This document shows positions 27,480-36,310 of a stretch of DNA of 64,000 bases, one piece after another; positions within the stretch are counted from its first letter, which is position 1, and every line of letters starts with the position of its first letter. Both the position numbers and the translations under genes were made by a program. Location: positions 1 through 64,000 of the forward strand of contig JAXHMK010000008.1 of the NCBI GenBank assembly GCA_034521495.1, in the 5' to 3' direction. Below the pieces are notes generated by a model, which made no database searches, was not told the DNA's origin, and saw only the letters and a list, made by a program, of their open reading frames with translations. This stretch comes from Balneolaceae bacterium. Lineage in GTDB: Bacteria; Bacteroidota; Rhodothermia; Balneolales; Balneolaceae.

Positions 27480-28964
27480 CTAACTCCAGGTTCTGTCCCA
27501 TGTTCGGATTTCGTTCCATTCCGGTGTTGGCTCGAAATAATCGGCATCTTCAATCAGGTGTTCGCGAACGGCTTCTTCGTTGATCTCAACACCAAGACCC
27601 GGTTTTTCGGGAACGGGTGTGTATCCATCCTGGAAAATCGTGCTCTTGTCCTCCTGGATGAGATCATACCAGTTTGGCGTATCTACGGAGTGATGTTCAA
27701 GCGCGACAAAATTTTCGGTTGCGGCCGCCGCATGAACACTTGCCATAAATCCAAAAGGAGATCCTGCGTAGTGCAGCATCATGGCAATACCGTTTTGCAT
27801 GGCATAATCGCCAATTCGTTTGGTTTCCAGGATTCCGCCGGCAGAGCCGAGATCGGGGTGAATCATATCCACCGCTTGTTTATCGATCAATTCTCTGAAG
27901 CCATCGAGCAGGTAGATATCTTCGCCGGTCATGGTGGGAGTGGTTGTTGATTCAGAAATCTCTTTCCATTCATCTACATACTGCCAGGCGATAAGATCCT
28001 CAACATAAGCAAGCGTGTAAGGCTCAGTTGCACGGGCAATTTTGATCGCTTCATTCTTATCGAAATGTCCCCAGTGATCGGTTCCCATTGGAATTTCGTA
28101 TCCAATTGTGTCACGCATTACACGCAAATATTCCATCATTCGTTCGAGGCCTTTTTCTGTAACCTGGACTCTCGTAAACGGGTGATCAATCTGTCCGTAA
28201 TCACCCTGTTCACCGGAATATTGAGACCGCAATTCGCGCTGTCCCTTCGGACCGTACTCCCGGGTATTGGCCAGCGATCCCTCTTCATCATCCACCAGGC
28301 CAATTCCCATATCCATCTTTAAAAAAGTGTAGCCCATATCCACACGCTCCTGCATTCGCCGGGCGTATTCGTGCGGATCATCTGAAGTGGTTGTATCACA
28401 GTAGAGGCGCACTTTGTCGCGATATTTTCCACCCAATAGTTGATAAACCGGAACTCCATATGCTTTCCCGGTCAGATCCCAAAGAGCGGTTTCCACACCG
28501 GAAACTCCGCCACCCTGGCGTCCATGTCCTCCAAATTGTTTGATGATTTTGAAGACCTTCTCAACATTGCATGGATTTTCACCCAAAAGCCTGCTTTTCA
28601 GAAACAGAGCGTATTCTTTCGCACCACCATCCCTAACTTCACCATATCCCGAAATTCCCTGGTTGGTGTCAATTCGAATCAGCGGCACCCGAAATGGAAT
28701 TCCATCAATTTCTGCAATTCGCAGGTCGGTAATTTCAAGGTCGGAGGGGCTTGAGTTCCTGTTTACATTTTGTGCGAGATGACTGATTTGATCTTCAAAA
28801 GGGAGAGCAAACATGCCAAATAATCCGAGTCCACCGGCACCGGCTTTTTTGATGAAATTGCGTCTGTCAACTTTGTTAGGCTGGACACCCCTCCCTCCGA
28901 CATCCGTCGGAGTACTCCCCTCAAGGGGAGATCTACTTGTGCCATTGCTTTTTTTATTGCTCAT
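27480..28964 (-). CDS. Mandelate racemase/muconate lactonizing enzyme family protein with Tat signal
   Basis: Enolase-superfamily enzyme, 494 residues. After an unusual leader comes a Tat signal (RRNFIKKAGAGGLGLFGMFA, R34-R35), so it is exported folded. The barrel shows FLKMDMGIGL, PMGTDHWGHFD, AYVEDLIAW, TGEDIYLLDGF, DMIHPDLGSAGGI and MMLHYAGSPFGFMA, the metal-binding Asp/Glu/Glu set plus a late His. Substrates are sugar acids or cyclic acids; dehydration of a sugar acid is a guess. Residues 12-27 match a palindromic repeat inserted in frame (see findings). It runs from 13 bases after the RraA-like gene to 1 base before the transporter. Confidence 0.85.
   Translation of the reverse strand: MSNKKSNGTSRSPLEGSTPTDVGGRGVQPNKVDRRNFIKKAGAGGLGLFGMFALPFEDQISHLAQNVNRNSSPSDLEITDLRIAEIDGIPFRVPLIRIDTNQGISGYGEVRDGGAKEYALFLKSRLLGENPCNVEKVFKIIKQFGGHGRQGGGVSGVETALWDLTGKAYGVPVYQLLGGKYRDKVRLYCDTTTSDDPHEYARRMQERVDMGYTFLKMDMGIGLVDDEEGSLANTREYGPKGQRELRSQYSGEQGDYGQIDHPFTRVQVTEKGLERMMEYLRVMRDTIGYEIPMGTDHWGHFDKNEAIKIARATEPYTLAYVEDLIAWQYVDEWKEISESTTTPTMTGEDIYLLDGFRELIDKQAVDMIHPDLGSAGGILETKRIGDYAMQNGIAMMLHYAGSPFGFMASVHAAAATENFVALEHHSVDTPNWYDLIQEDKSTIFQDGYTPVPEKPGLGVEINEEAVREHLIEDADYFEPTPEWNEIRTWDRTWS
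28882..28930. repeat. Palindromic repeat inside a coding leader
   Basis: Two adjacent hairpins: CTCCGACATCCGTCGGAG (28895-28912) and CTCCCCTCAAGGGGAG (28915-28930). The second has the same core as the hairpins at 15350 and 15468. Length is about 49 bases, and it keeps the frame open in the minus-strand gene. Confidence 0.75.
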
Positions 28965-28976
28965 AATCTATTCCTC

Positions 28977-29921
28977 CTAAATTTCTTCGGTTTCAATGAT
29001 GCGGTCGATGGTTGATTCGCCAATTCCGTACTCTTCGTGAAGCATTGTCCGATTTTCTTCAAGCCAGTTTAAAAAGTCTTGACGGATCGATTCAGTCCAG
29101 TCCGTATCCATCTGGCCGGCCGTATACGTTCCTTCCTGGACTCGTTGGTGAGCAAAAATATCGGTAAGACGAATCACGTCAGATTCATTCACAACTTTTT
29201 CAGCAAGATGAGCGGGAATAAATATAACTCCGGTCTCTTTAGCCAGAACTACATCGCCGGGCAGTACGGTCGCCTCACCAATCATGATGGGCGTATTCAA
29301 TCCCATCAGCATCATCTCCTGGAGGAATGAAGGATCCCACTCGCGGACAAAAGCATTAAACCCATCTATAGCTGAAAGTCCTTCACGGTCTCGCGATGAT
29401 CCGTCAAATACAACGCCATTGCCGGAATTGGCGTAGATTGTATTTCCGAGCCGGTCGCCGATCAGCGTTCCGTCTTTAATTTTTCCAAATCCATCGGCAA
29501 CATATACATCTCCCTGGACCAACACATCAATTGGCCAGGTATTCATCGGGCCGGAGCGACCGTCTTCCATTCCTTGAGCAATAATGGTTTCCTCGAGTGC
29601 GGGCCGGCTCGGCATATATTGAGCGGTTACAGCGCGACCGACCACAGCTTCCCCGGGATTCAAAATTTCCCAGTCTCCGCCCGTAAATTGATTGTGGTAT
29701 CCAAATCCCCGGATGATGCCCCAGGCTTCCTCAATCGAAACATGTTCCATTCGTTCAAGAACATCATCAGCAACTTTAGGTCTGCCGTCCTCAAACCGTT
29801 CACCTTCCCATTGGGGGGTGAGCCAGATCATTTTTTCTTTTGAAATGGTTTGAGCTTCGGCAGGTATGTAAGTCGCAAATATCAGAGCAGATAAAAATAG
29901 TAGTGAGATCAGTTTTTTCAT
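28977..29921 (-). CDS. RraA-family protein with signal peptide
   Basis: Related to RraA/HMG aldolase proteins. Residues 1-24 from the ATG complementary to 29919-29921 are a signal peptide (MKKLISLLFLSALIFATYIP, then AEAQ), so the mature protein is periplasmic, unlike RraA of E. coli. The metal/substrate motif is IGDRLGNTIYANSGNGVVF followed by DGSSRDREG, near residues 175-200. Members include 4-hydroxy-4-methyl-2-oxoglutarate aldolases and oxaloacetate decarboxylases. At 314 residues it is longer than E. coli RraA (161), with an N-terminal helical part. First gene of a unit with the Tat-exported enolase-like enzyme and a BASS transporter. Confidence 0.82.
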   Translation of the reverse strand: MKKLISLLFLSALIFATYIPAEAQTISKEKMIWLTPQWEGERFEDGRPKVADDVLERMEHVSIEEAWGIIRGFGYHNQFTGGDWEILNPGEAVVGRAVTAQYMPSRPALEETIIAQGMEDGRSGPMNTWPIDVLVQGDVYVADGFGKIKDGTLIGDRLGNTIYANSGNGVVFDGSSRDREGLSAIDGFNAFVREWDPSFLQEMMLMGLNTPIMIGEATVLPGDVVLAKETGVIFIPAHLAEKVVNESDVIRLTDIFAHQRVQEGTYTAGQMDTDWTESIRQDFLNWLEENRTMLHEEYGIGESTIDRIIETEEI

Positions 29922-30129
29922 GTTAAACGATATGGTTGGATTTGTTACTGTTTGCGCAGCAATAACGAAGCGCTTTTTCAAATAAGAATTTAGTTTGAAT
30001 TAATCAATATTTCAGGGAAATAAGGTGGAAGATAGTAAGCTATTACATAGATTTTGATGAAAACCAGATTACATTTTGATATCACATTGGGAGATTCTGA
30101 GTCAGGCTCAGAATGACGAAATTTGAAAT
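29922..30129. repeat. Spacer with one REP-like copy
   Basis: About 208 bases with no gene; it holds the promoter region for the RraA-like unit. A REP-like copy (GGAGATTCTGAGTC / AGGCTCAGAATGAC) lies at 30090-30117, close to the 3' end of the next minus-strand gene. Confidence 0.6.
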
Positions 30130-30951
30130 CTAAAACTTCACCGCCAGATCAAGTGCAGGGCTTAGTCCAAGAGGATTGTGCTGCTGTAGGGCAAAGTTTA
30201 CATTCCACATGTTGGATTGATATCCAAATCCAAACGAATACGTTTCCGGTTGGGTGGTAATGCCGGCACGAATAAAGAGAGACTGAATAATTTCAAACTG
30301 AACGCCGCTACGGAAGGAGAGAGGGAACATCACATCTTTTACAATTTCTGCGGTAACCAGGGCTTCGGGAGTGAGCATATAACTCAAGCCGGTGGCCAGT
30401 TCTCGGGGCAGTTCCTCATCTGTATCACCGTAGGAGGGTTGATTGAGATTGGTTGCCCGGGCACCAAACCATAAATCTTCCGTGATTTCTGCAGCCAGCC
30501 CCAAATCGAAACCGATAGCCCCGGCCGCACCATAATCACCCCCCTGAAATATGTGGGTATACGATACAGATGCTCCATAATGAAAGCGATCGAGATTGTT
30601 CTTGTATGCAAGCAGAAATCTGTTTTCGTTGAAGAGATTGAAGCCATACCGGTGAACACCTGCACCGACAGTTCCCCAGCTTGTTTGAGTGGTAAGGTTG
30701 GCCGCCATGTCGGTAATCTCCGCAATGCCTACATATCGAAAACCGTAAAATGAAACACGGTTCCCATCCGTCGGCATCAGGGCTACATTAGAAAAGAGTG
30801 ACCAGTTGGAGTTGGGTACGGCGACACCGGTTTGGCCCATTGCAACAGAACTTGCACCGAGGCTTGTTTGAGCATGTACCTGAGAGCAAATCCCCAAAAA
30901 TGTAACAAGTAAAACACCCAGGAAGTAATTAAGCCGAATCCTTTGTATCAT
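30130..30951 (-). CDS. PorV/PorQ-like outer-membrane beta-barrel protein
   Basis: About 273 residues from the ATG complementary to 30949-30951, which places a signal peptide (RLNYFLGVLLVTFLGICSQV, then HAQ) at the very front; the longer reading from 31044 does not add to it. The mature part starts TSLGASSVAMGQTGVAVPN, the typical opening of PorV/PorQ/UPF0164 barrels, and ends in alternating aromatic strands (YSFGFGYQSNMWNVNFALQQ; final DLAVKF). Family members carry type IX secretion cargo or are simple porins. A PorD-like gene is divergent next to it. Confidence 0.75.
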   Translation of the reverse strand: MIQRIRLNYFLGVLLVTFLGICSQVHAQTSLGASSVAMGQTGVAVPNSNWSLFSNVALMPTDGNRVSFYGFRYVGIAEITDMAANLTTQTSWGTVGAGVHRYGFNLFNENRFLLAYKNNLDRFHYGASVSYTHIFQGGDYGAAGAIGFDLGLAAEITEDLWFGARATNLNQPSYGDTDEELPRELATGLSYMLTPEALVTAEIVKDVMFPLSFRSGVQFEIIQSLFIRAGITTQPETYSFGFGYQSNMWNVNFALQQHNPLGLSPALDLAVKF

Positions 30952-31050
30952 AAAAGAAATCAAATTATGCCACGTAGTAAGCATCCCCAAAAGACAGTAG
31001 TTTTGTTTGAACAGTAGTATCATAAGATGGAAGCTAAACATCAACTAAAC

Positions 31051-31947
31051 ATGATTAGAATTTTAATTTTTTCACTTTTTGGTTTGATTTTGCCGTCCGT
31101 TGGTGTAGCCCAGGAGTTTCAATGCGATGTATCTCTCAACACCCGCCAGATTAGCGGTACATCGTACGATTATATATCTGAACTGGAAACTGCCCTTGAA
31201 AATTATATCAACGATTACCGCTGGACAAATGATCGTTACCAAGATCATGAGCGTATTCGATGCAGTTTTCAAATTGTACTTACAGGAGTGGATAATAATT
31301 TTAATTACACTGCAGAAATCGCTCTGTCTGTCCGCCGGCCTATCTACAATACCAACCAGGAGTCGCTTGCTATTCTGCTAAGTGATAACAATTGGCGGTT
31401 CCATTATCCACAAAATAACAACCTCATTCACGATGATCTTCAGTTCGATGATCTGACCAGTTTTGTAGACTTTTATGTATATGTGATGCTTGGATACGAT
31501 TACGATACGTTTTCTGAACTTGGCGGAACCCGTTATTATAGCCAGGCACAATCAATTTTTGAGATTGGCCAGAATTCAGGTTCCCAGGGCTGGGGGCGAT
31601 CTATCGGGGCCCAGCGCAATCGGTATGGGCTGATTAATGATATTACCAGTCCGGCGTATGAAGAGTTCAGAAAAGCAATCTACCGGTACCACCGGCTTGG
31701 GCTCGACCAGTTTACAACTCAACCGGAAGAAGCGCGAAACCAAGTATTAGAAGCCCTTGAAATGATCCAGGAGAACAAACAGCTTACCAATAATAACTAC
31801 CTGTTTGATATTTTCTTTAGTGCAAAGTACACAGAAATTGTCGCAATTTTTCGCGATGCGGATGCCCAAATGAGAACCCGTGCCTATAATATTCTGAGAG
31901 ATGTTGATCCTGCCCACACCTCTGAATACGAAAATTTACAAAGCTGA
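31051..31947 (+). CDS. DUF4835 (PorD-like) family protein
   Basis: A 298-residue secreted protein: signal MIRILIFSLFGLILPSVGVA, then QEFQCDVSLNTRQISGT, the standard DUF4835 opening. The middle has FVDFYVYVMLGYDYDTFSELGG, the DUF4835 core. PorD of Porphyromonas belongs here and is needed for type IX secretion, although its exact role is unclear. ATG 31027 would add eight residues with no effect on the signal. No other type IX genes are in the window except the PorV-like neighbour. Confidence 0.85.
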   Translation: MIRILIFSLFGLILPSVGVAQEFQCDVSLNTRQISGTSYDYISELETALENYINDYRWTNDRYQDHERIRCSFQIVLTGVDNNFNYTAEIALSVRRPIYNTNQESLAILLSDNNWRFHYPQNNNLIHDDLQFDDLTSFVDFYVYVMLGYDYDTFSELGGTRYYSQAQSIFEIGQNSGSQGWGRSIGAQRNRYGLINDITSPAYEEFRKAIYRYHRLGLDQFTTQPEEARNQVLEALEMIQENKQLTNNNYLFDIFFSAKYTEIVAIFRDADAQMRTRAYNILRDVDPAHTSEYENLQS

Positions 31948-32068
31948 AAAAGGTGTTTTTTATGTCGATGTCTGATGAAGATTCCGTTTCATGGTTCCGA
32001 TAAAATTTCCGTATTCTTGAGATGTTTGAGAATCCCGTCAAATAAATACTAATCGAAAGTAAGATTTC

Positions 32069-32776
32069 ATGAAAGGAATAATATTAGCCGGGGGAACCGG
32101 TTCGAGATTGTACCCACTCACCAAAGTGACAAATAAACACCTGCTGCCTGTTGGCAACAAACCGATGATCTACTACCCCATCGAGAAGTTAACGAGTGCC
32201 GGAATTGAAGAGATACTGATTGTAACCGGAACCGAACATATGGGCGATGTTGTAAATCTTTTGGGATCTGGCAAAGATTTTGGTTGTCGGTTTACCTATA
32301 AAGTGCAGGATGAAGCCGGCGGTATAGCCCAGGCACTTGGATTGGCAGAAAACTTCTGCGGGGATGAACCGATGACTGTAATCCTGGGGGATAATATTTT
32401 TGAAGCAGGGCTCTCCAAAGCTCTTGAGAATTTTGATGGGTCCGGCGCTCAAATTCTGATCAAGCAGGTGGAAGATCCCGAAAGATTTGGTGTTGCCGAG
32501 CTTGAGGGTGATAGAATTGTGGGTATTGAAGAGAAGCCCGATCAGCCCAAATCGGAATTTGCAGTAACGGGTATATATATGTACGATCCGCAGGTTTTCG
32601 ACCTGATTAGAAACCTGGAGCCTTCGGACCGTGGCGAACTCGAAATTACGGATGTAAACAATCACTACATCAAAAATGGGGCGATGAAATATTCCATTCT
32701 GGATGGATGGTGGACGGATGCGGGAACCCCCGAATCGTATAAAGTGGCGAATAATCTTGCCCATAAATTGGTTTAA
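32069..32776 (+). CDS. rmlA: Glucose-1-phosphate thymidylyltransferase, short form
   Basis: Makes dTDP-glucose, the first step of dTDP-L-rhamnose. Motifs are IILAGGTGSRLYPLTKVTNK, the KHLLPVGNKPMIYYP loop, TVILGDNIFEAG (metal) and EEKPDQPKSEFAVTGIYMYD. At 235 residues it lacks the C-terminal 55-60 residues of typical RmlA (about 290) that take part in the allosteric dTDP-rhamnose site; this may mean weaker feedback. The assignment is supported by three rml genes directly behind it (rmlD, 3 bases downstream). Confidence 0.88.
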   Translation: MKGIILAGGTGSRLYPLTKVTNKHLLPVGNKPMIYYPIEKLTSAGIEEILIVTGTEHMGDVVNLLGSGKDFGCRFTYKVQDEAGGIAQALGLAENFCGDEPMTVILGDNIFEAGLSKALENFDGSGAQILIKQVEDPERFGVAELEGDRIVGIEEKPDQPKSEFAVTGIYMYDPQVFDLIRNLEPSDRGELEITDVNNHYIKNGAMKYSILDGWWTDAGTPESYKVANNLAHKLV

Positions 32777-32779
32777 CCG

Positions 32780-33664
32780 ATGAAATTTTTGATCACCGGA
32801 GCCACGGGACAATTGGGCCAAGAGTGGGTTCATTTTTTGACTGAAAAGAGCTTGCCGTTTGAAGCTTTTTCTTCTGGTGAACTGGATATTACGGACAGAA
32901 CAAAAGTGGCTGAAATACTGAGCGAGATTAAACCGGATGTGGTGATCAATTGTGCGGCGTACACGGATGTTGATGGATCAGAATCCGAATCAAAAAAAGC
33001 CTTTCTGGTGAATGAAAGGGGAGTCCAAAATCTGGCAAATGGGTGTGAATCGGTCGGCGCAAAGTTGGTTCACTACAGCACCGACTATGTTTTTTCCGGC
33101 AGTAAGGAGGATCAAAAAAAATATCCCGGCGGATATCCGGAAGAAGCTGAAACAGATCCGGTGAATGTGTATGGAAAATCGAAAGAAGCGGGTGAAAAAA
33201 TTCTTCAGCAATCGAATGGTGAGTGGATGTTGGTGCGGGTGTCGTGGCTGTGCGGGCGATTTGGAAATAATTTTATAAAAACGATGCTTCGGTTAGGTTC
33301 AGAGCGGGATAGGTTACAGGTTGTGGAGGATCAAACCGGCTGTCCCTCGCTGGCGTTTGATGTAGTTGAGAAAACATTTCAGCTTCTTAAAAAAGATTTA
33401 ACAGGAATATTTCATATCAGTTGTGAAGGAAAAATAAGCTGGGCAGATTTGGCTGAAGAAATTTTTGAACAGAGTGACCTGAATGTGAATGTAAATAGAA
33501 TTACCTCCGACCAATATCCATTTACTGCAACCCGGCCAATGTTTACATTACTGTCCACCAAAAAAGTTGAAGCAACGGGATTAAATCCTTTGTGGTGGGC
33601 ATCTGGAGTAGATAAATTATTGGATCAGATTGAAGAACTCAATGAACAGAAAAAAGCTCTTTGA
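32780..33664 (+). CDS. rmlD: dTDP-4-dehydrorhamnose reductase
   Basis: NAD(P)H reduction of dTDP-4-keto-rhamnose to dTDP-L-rhamnose, the last step. Rossmann motif ITGATGQLGQEW, SDR catalytic YSTDYVFSG and YGKSKEAGEK (Tyr-x3-Lys), length 294. Extended SDR family. It follows rmlA by 3 bases and precedes rmlC by 9. Confidence 0.93.
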   Translation: MKFLITGATGQLGQEWVHFLTEKSLPFEAFSSGELDITDRTKVAEILSEIKPDVVINCAAYTDVDGSESESKKAFLVNERGVQNLANGCESVGAKLVHYSTDYVFSGSKEDQKKYPGGYPEEAETDPVNVYGKSKEAGEKILQQSNGEWMLVRVSWLCGRFGNNFIKTMLRLGSERDRLQVVEDQTGCPSLAFDVVEKTFQLLKKDLTGIFHISCEGKISWADLAEEIFEQSDLNVNVNRITSDQYPFTATRPMFTLLSTKKVEATGLNPLWWASGVDKLLDQIEELNEQKKAL

Positions 33665-33673
33665 ATAGATAGC

Positions 33674-34222
33674 ATGCAATTTGAAAAAACATCGCTGGAT
33701 GAAGTTTGGTTGATTAAACCCCGAATTTTTGAGGATGACAGGGGACATTTTCTTGAATCGTTTCGAAAAGAGATTTTTAAAGAAAAGGGCGTGGAGTACG
33801 ATTTTGTACAGGATAATATCTCAACATCGACAAAGGGCACGGTTCGCGGGCTTCATTATCAAAAACATCCGTACAGCCAGGCAAAACTGGTGATGGCCAT
33901 TTACGGCGAAATACTGGATGTAGCTGTTGATATACGAAAGGATTCACCCACTTTTGGCAAATATTTTTCTGCGATTTTAAATGATCAGAATCGATATATG
34001 ATGTTGGTGTCATCTGGCTTTGCCCATGGATTTTCTGTTCTTTCTGATCAAGCGACGGTAGCGTATAAATGCAATCAATATTATCACAAGGAATCGGAGC
34101 GGGGTGTTCTCTGGAATGATCCGGCTCTGCAGATCGACTGGCAAACCAAATCACCTATTTTATCAGAAAAAGATAAACAGCAACCGTTATTAAAAGACAT
34201 TCAACCAAACGACCTATTCTAA
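33674..34222 (+). CDS. rmlC: dTDP-4-dehydrorhamnose 3,5-epimerase
   Basis: Double epimerisation of dTDP-4-keto-6-deoxyglucose. Cupin of 182 residues with KGTVRGLHYQKHPYSQAKLV (the catalytic His), VDIRKDSPTFGKY and GFAHGFSVLSDQATVAYKC (catalytic Tyr and Lys region). Normal length. Starts at ATG 33674, 9 bases after rmlD. Confidence 0.95.
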   Translation: MQFEKTSLDEVWLIKPRIFEDDRGHFLESFRKEIFKEKGVEYDFVQDNISTSTKGTVRGLHYQKHPYSQAKLVMAIYGEILDVAVDIRKDSPTFGKYFSAILNDQNRYMMLVSSGFAHGFSVLSDQATVAYKCNQYYHKESERGVLWNDPALQIDWQTKSPILSEKDKQQPLLKDIQPNDLF

Positions 34223-34241
34223 CAAACCTGGAAAAAGAGAT

Positions 34242-35243
34242 ATGAAATTAATTGTAACCGGCGGTGCCGGATTTATCGGTTCGAACCTGATTCTTTACCT
34301 CCACAATAACTATCCCGATATAGAAATTGTAAATATCGATAAACTTACCTACGCTTCCGATTTGAGCTACCTGGAGCCGATTAAACAGTCGGACCGGTAC
34401 CGCTTTAAAAAACTGGATATCGTGGACAGGGATGCCATTCGCGACCTGTTTAAGAAATGGCATCCGGACGGAATCATCCATCTGGCGGCTGAATCTCACG
34501 TGGATAATTCAATTAAAGGACCTGAACCGTTTGTGTACTCAAACATGGTGGGTACGTTTAACCTTCTGGAAGAAAGCCGGCTGATTTGGGAGCAATACGA
34601 AAAAGATCTGAAGCCCAAGCGGTTTTTGCATATCTCAACAGATGAAGTGTATGGAACTCTTGGAGATGAGGGAAGCTTTAGTGAGTCCACTCCGTATGCT
34701 CCAAACTCTCCCTATTCGGCATCGAAGGCGGGAAGTGATTTTTTAGTTCGCTCGTACCATCACACCTTTGGAATGAATACGGTGATTACCAACTGCTCAA
34801 ACAATTACGGTCCGCACCAGCACGATGAAAAACTGATTCCAACCGTGATTCGAAAAGCTTTGAGCGGAGAAGATATTCCCGTTTATGGGAAGGGCGAAAA
34901 TGTGCGCGACTGGCTCTTTGTGGAGGATCACTGCCGGGCACTGACCACAGTTTTTTTGGAGGGAAAATCCGGCGAGCAGTATAACATCGGCGGAGATAAT
35001 GAGTGGCAGAATATAGAGCTGGTGAACCATATCTGCGAAATTTTAAATAATGAAATAGGTGACGGGCCAGATGGAGATTACAAGAACCTAATCAGCTTTG
35101 TAACCGACCGCCCCGGCCATGACTACCGCTATGCCGTGGATGCCTCAAAGATTAAACAAGAGCTGGGGTGGACACCTTCGCAGGAATTTGATAACATGCT
35201 TAGAGAAACGGTTCGTTGGTATATTGACCGGTATGCTAAGTAA
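34242..35243 (+). CDS. rmlB: dTDP-glucose 4,6-dehydratase
   Basis: NAD-dependent conversion of dTDP-glucose to the 4-keto-6-deoxy sugar. Rossmann motif VTGGAGFIGSNLI, active-site STDEVYGTLGDEGSF, YSASKAGSDFLVRSYHH (Tyr-x3-Lys) and RDWLFVEDHCRAL. 333 residues, full length. Last of the four rml genes in the order A-D-C-B, 19 bases after rmlC. Confidence 0.95.
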   Translation: MKLIVTGGAGFIGSNLILYLHNNYPDIEIVNIDKLTYASDLSYLEPIKQSDRYRFKKLDIVDRDAIRDLFKKWHPDGIIHLAAESHVDNSIKGPEPFVYSNMVGTFNLLEESRLIWEQYEKDLKPKRFLHISTDEVYGTLGDEGSFSESTPYAPNSPYSASKAGSDFLVRSYHHTFGMNTVITNCSNNYGPHQHDEKLIPTVIRKALSGEDIPVYGKGENVRDWLFVEDHCRALTTVFLEGKSGEQYNIGGDNEWQNIELVNHICEILNNEIGDGPDGDYKNLISFVTDRPGHDYRYAVDASKIKQELGWTPSQEFDNMLRETVRWYIDRYAK

Positions 35244-35261
35244 TCAAAAGGATTACTCGGC

Positions 35262-35351
35262 ACTGGCGCAAGCGTCCGCTTGTGTCAGTTATACTTGTAA
35301 CCCGGAGAGTTGCCCCAATTAAATGAAAATGAACAGTAGTTATACTTGTAA
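35262..35351. repeat. REP-type hairpin and 14-base direct repeats after rmlB
   Basis: ACTGGCGCAAGC (35262-35273) and GCTTGTGTCAGT (35278-35289) form a 12-bp stem with G-U pairs around a GTCC loop; such sequences are associated with REP-type transposases. AGTTATACTTGTAA occurs twice, at 35287-35300 and 35338-35351. No T-run terminator follows. Confidence 0.7.
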
Positions 35352-35358
35352 AAAAAGT

Positions 35359-36057
35359 TCAGTTATCTTTTACACAACGGCAAGATTGTCCATTTGATTT
35401 CATCAACGAGGGAGGTAATGACATAGATTTACCCGATCTTCTTAAAGATAATCCAACAGCTGTGGGTCCTGCATAACCGGTGCTTTCCGTAGAAGACCAA
35501 AAATATGCCATTTCCCCCTTATCCATAAAACCATGGCTTTGTGTGTGCTCTCCTTTTTGTATGTATATTCCACTTCCAAATGCAGACCATCCTGAGCTGT
35601 TACTGGCGCCAACATTAGGTTCATTCCATCCTGTAAGTCCTTTTAATTTACCACCGGCAACGTCTGTTCCACCTAATGTATTCGCTAAAACCAGCCACTC
35701 TTCTTCACTGGGTAAATGCCATCCATCAGGACAGGCAGATTGTGCTGTTTGCCAGTCATATAGTCGCCCCAGGCTTTTACAATTTTCGGAATCATTGTCG
35801 TAGCACCAGCTATTACCGGTATTATAGTTCAAGTTTTCAGCAAACCAGGTTTGATCGCCGATACAAGCTAATTCATATTCTTTGTTGTTTCGTGGATCAG
35901 TAAACGTTCCGCAACTGTAGCTGTAATCAGCGTCAAAATAATGGTTCAAAAACAGAGGTTTCTTTGCACTTTGTTCATCATATCTTCTGAAGCTAATGGA
36001 ATCACTTACAGATAAAAGTCTGAATTGTAATCGAGATCGAAATGACCTTCGATACAT
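35359..36057 (-). CDS. FISUMP-domain protein, probably missing its true N-terminus
   Basis: The C-terminal 180 residues are the Fibrobacter succinogenes major paralogous domain: YSYSCGTFTDPRNNKEYELA, IGDQTWFAENLNYNT, LYDWQTAQSACPDGWHLPSE, AYFWSSTES and the final GQSCRCVKDN. Family members are exported lipoproteins, but here the first 45 residues (MYRRSFRSRLQFRLL...) show no signal peptide. Some 700 bases upstream on the same strand lies a lipoprotein start (36746) in a broken gene, so this may be the severed tail of a longer gene. Confidence 0.65.
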   Translation of the reverse strand: MYRRSFRSRLQFRLLSVSDSISFRRYDEQSAKKPLFLNHYFDADYSYSCGTFTDPRNNKEYELACIGDQTWFAENLNYNTGNSWCYDNDSENCKSLGRLYDWQTAQSACPDGWHLPSEEEWLVLANTLGGTDVAGGKLKGLTGWNEPNVGASNSSGWSAFGSGIYIQKGEHTQSHGFMDKGEMAYFWSSTESTGYAGPTAVGLSLRRSGKSMSLPPSLMKSNGQSCRCVKDN

Positions 36058-36310
36058 AAACGGCTGAGGCTATGTACTTCGACTAAATCGCTACTTTTGA
36101 GAATCATAACGATTCTGAATGGAAAAGACTTAGTATACTATCGAAGCAAGGCTCGAAGATGCTATGTCCATCAAAAGCATTTACCAATACAGCATCATTA
36201 AATGCAAAAAGGTAGTTTTCAGTCCAGACAGCAATGAAACAATCTGTTTTTCGAAATCAGACAAGCGGCAATGAAAGGATCTTGGAACATAAAGCTTCAA
36301 TAATACCTGG

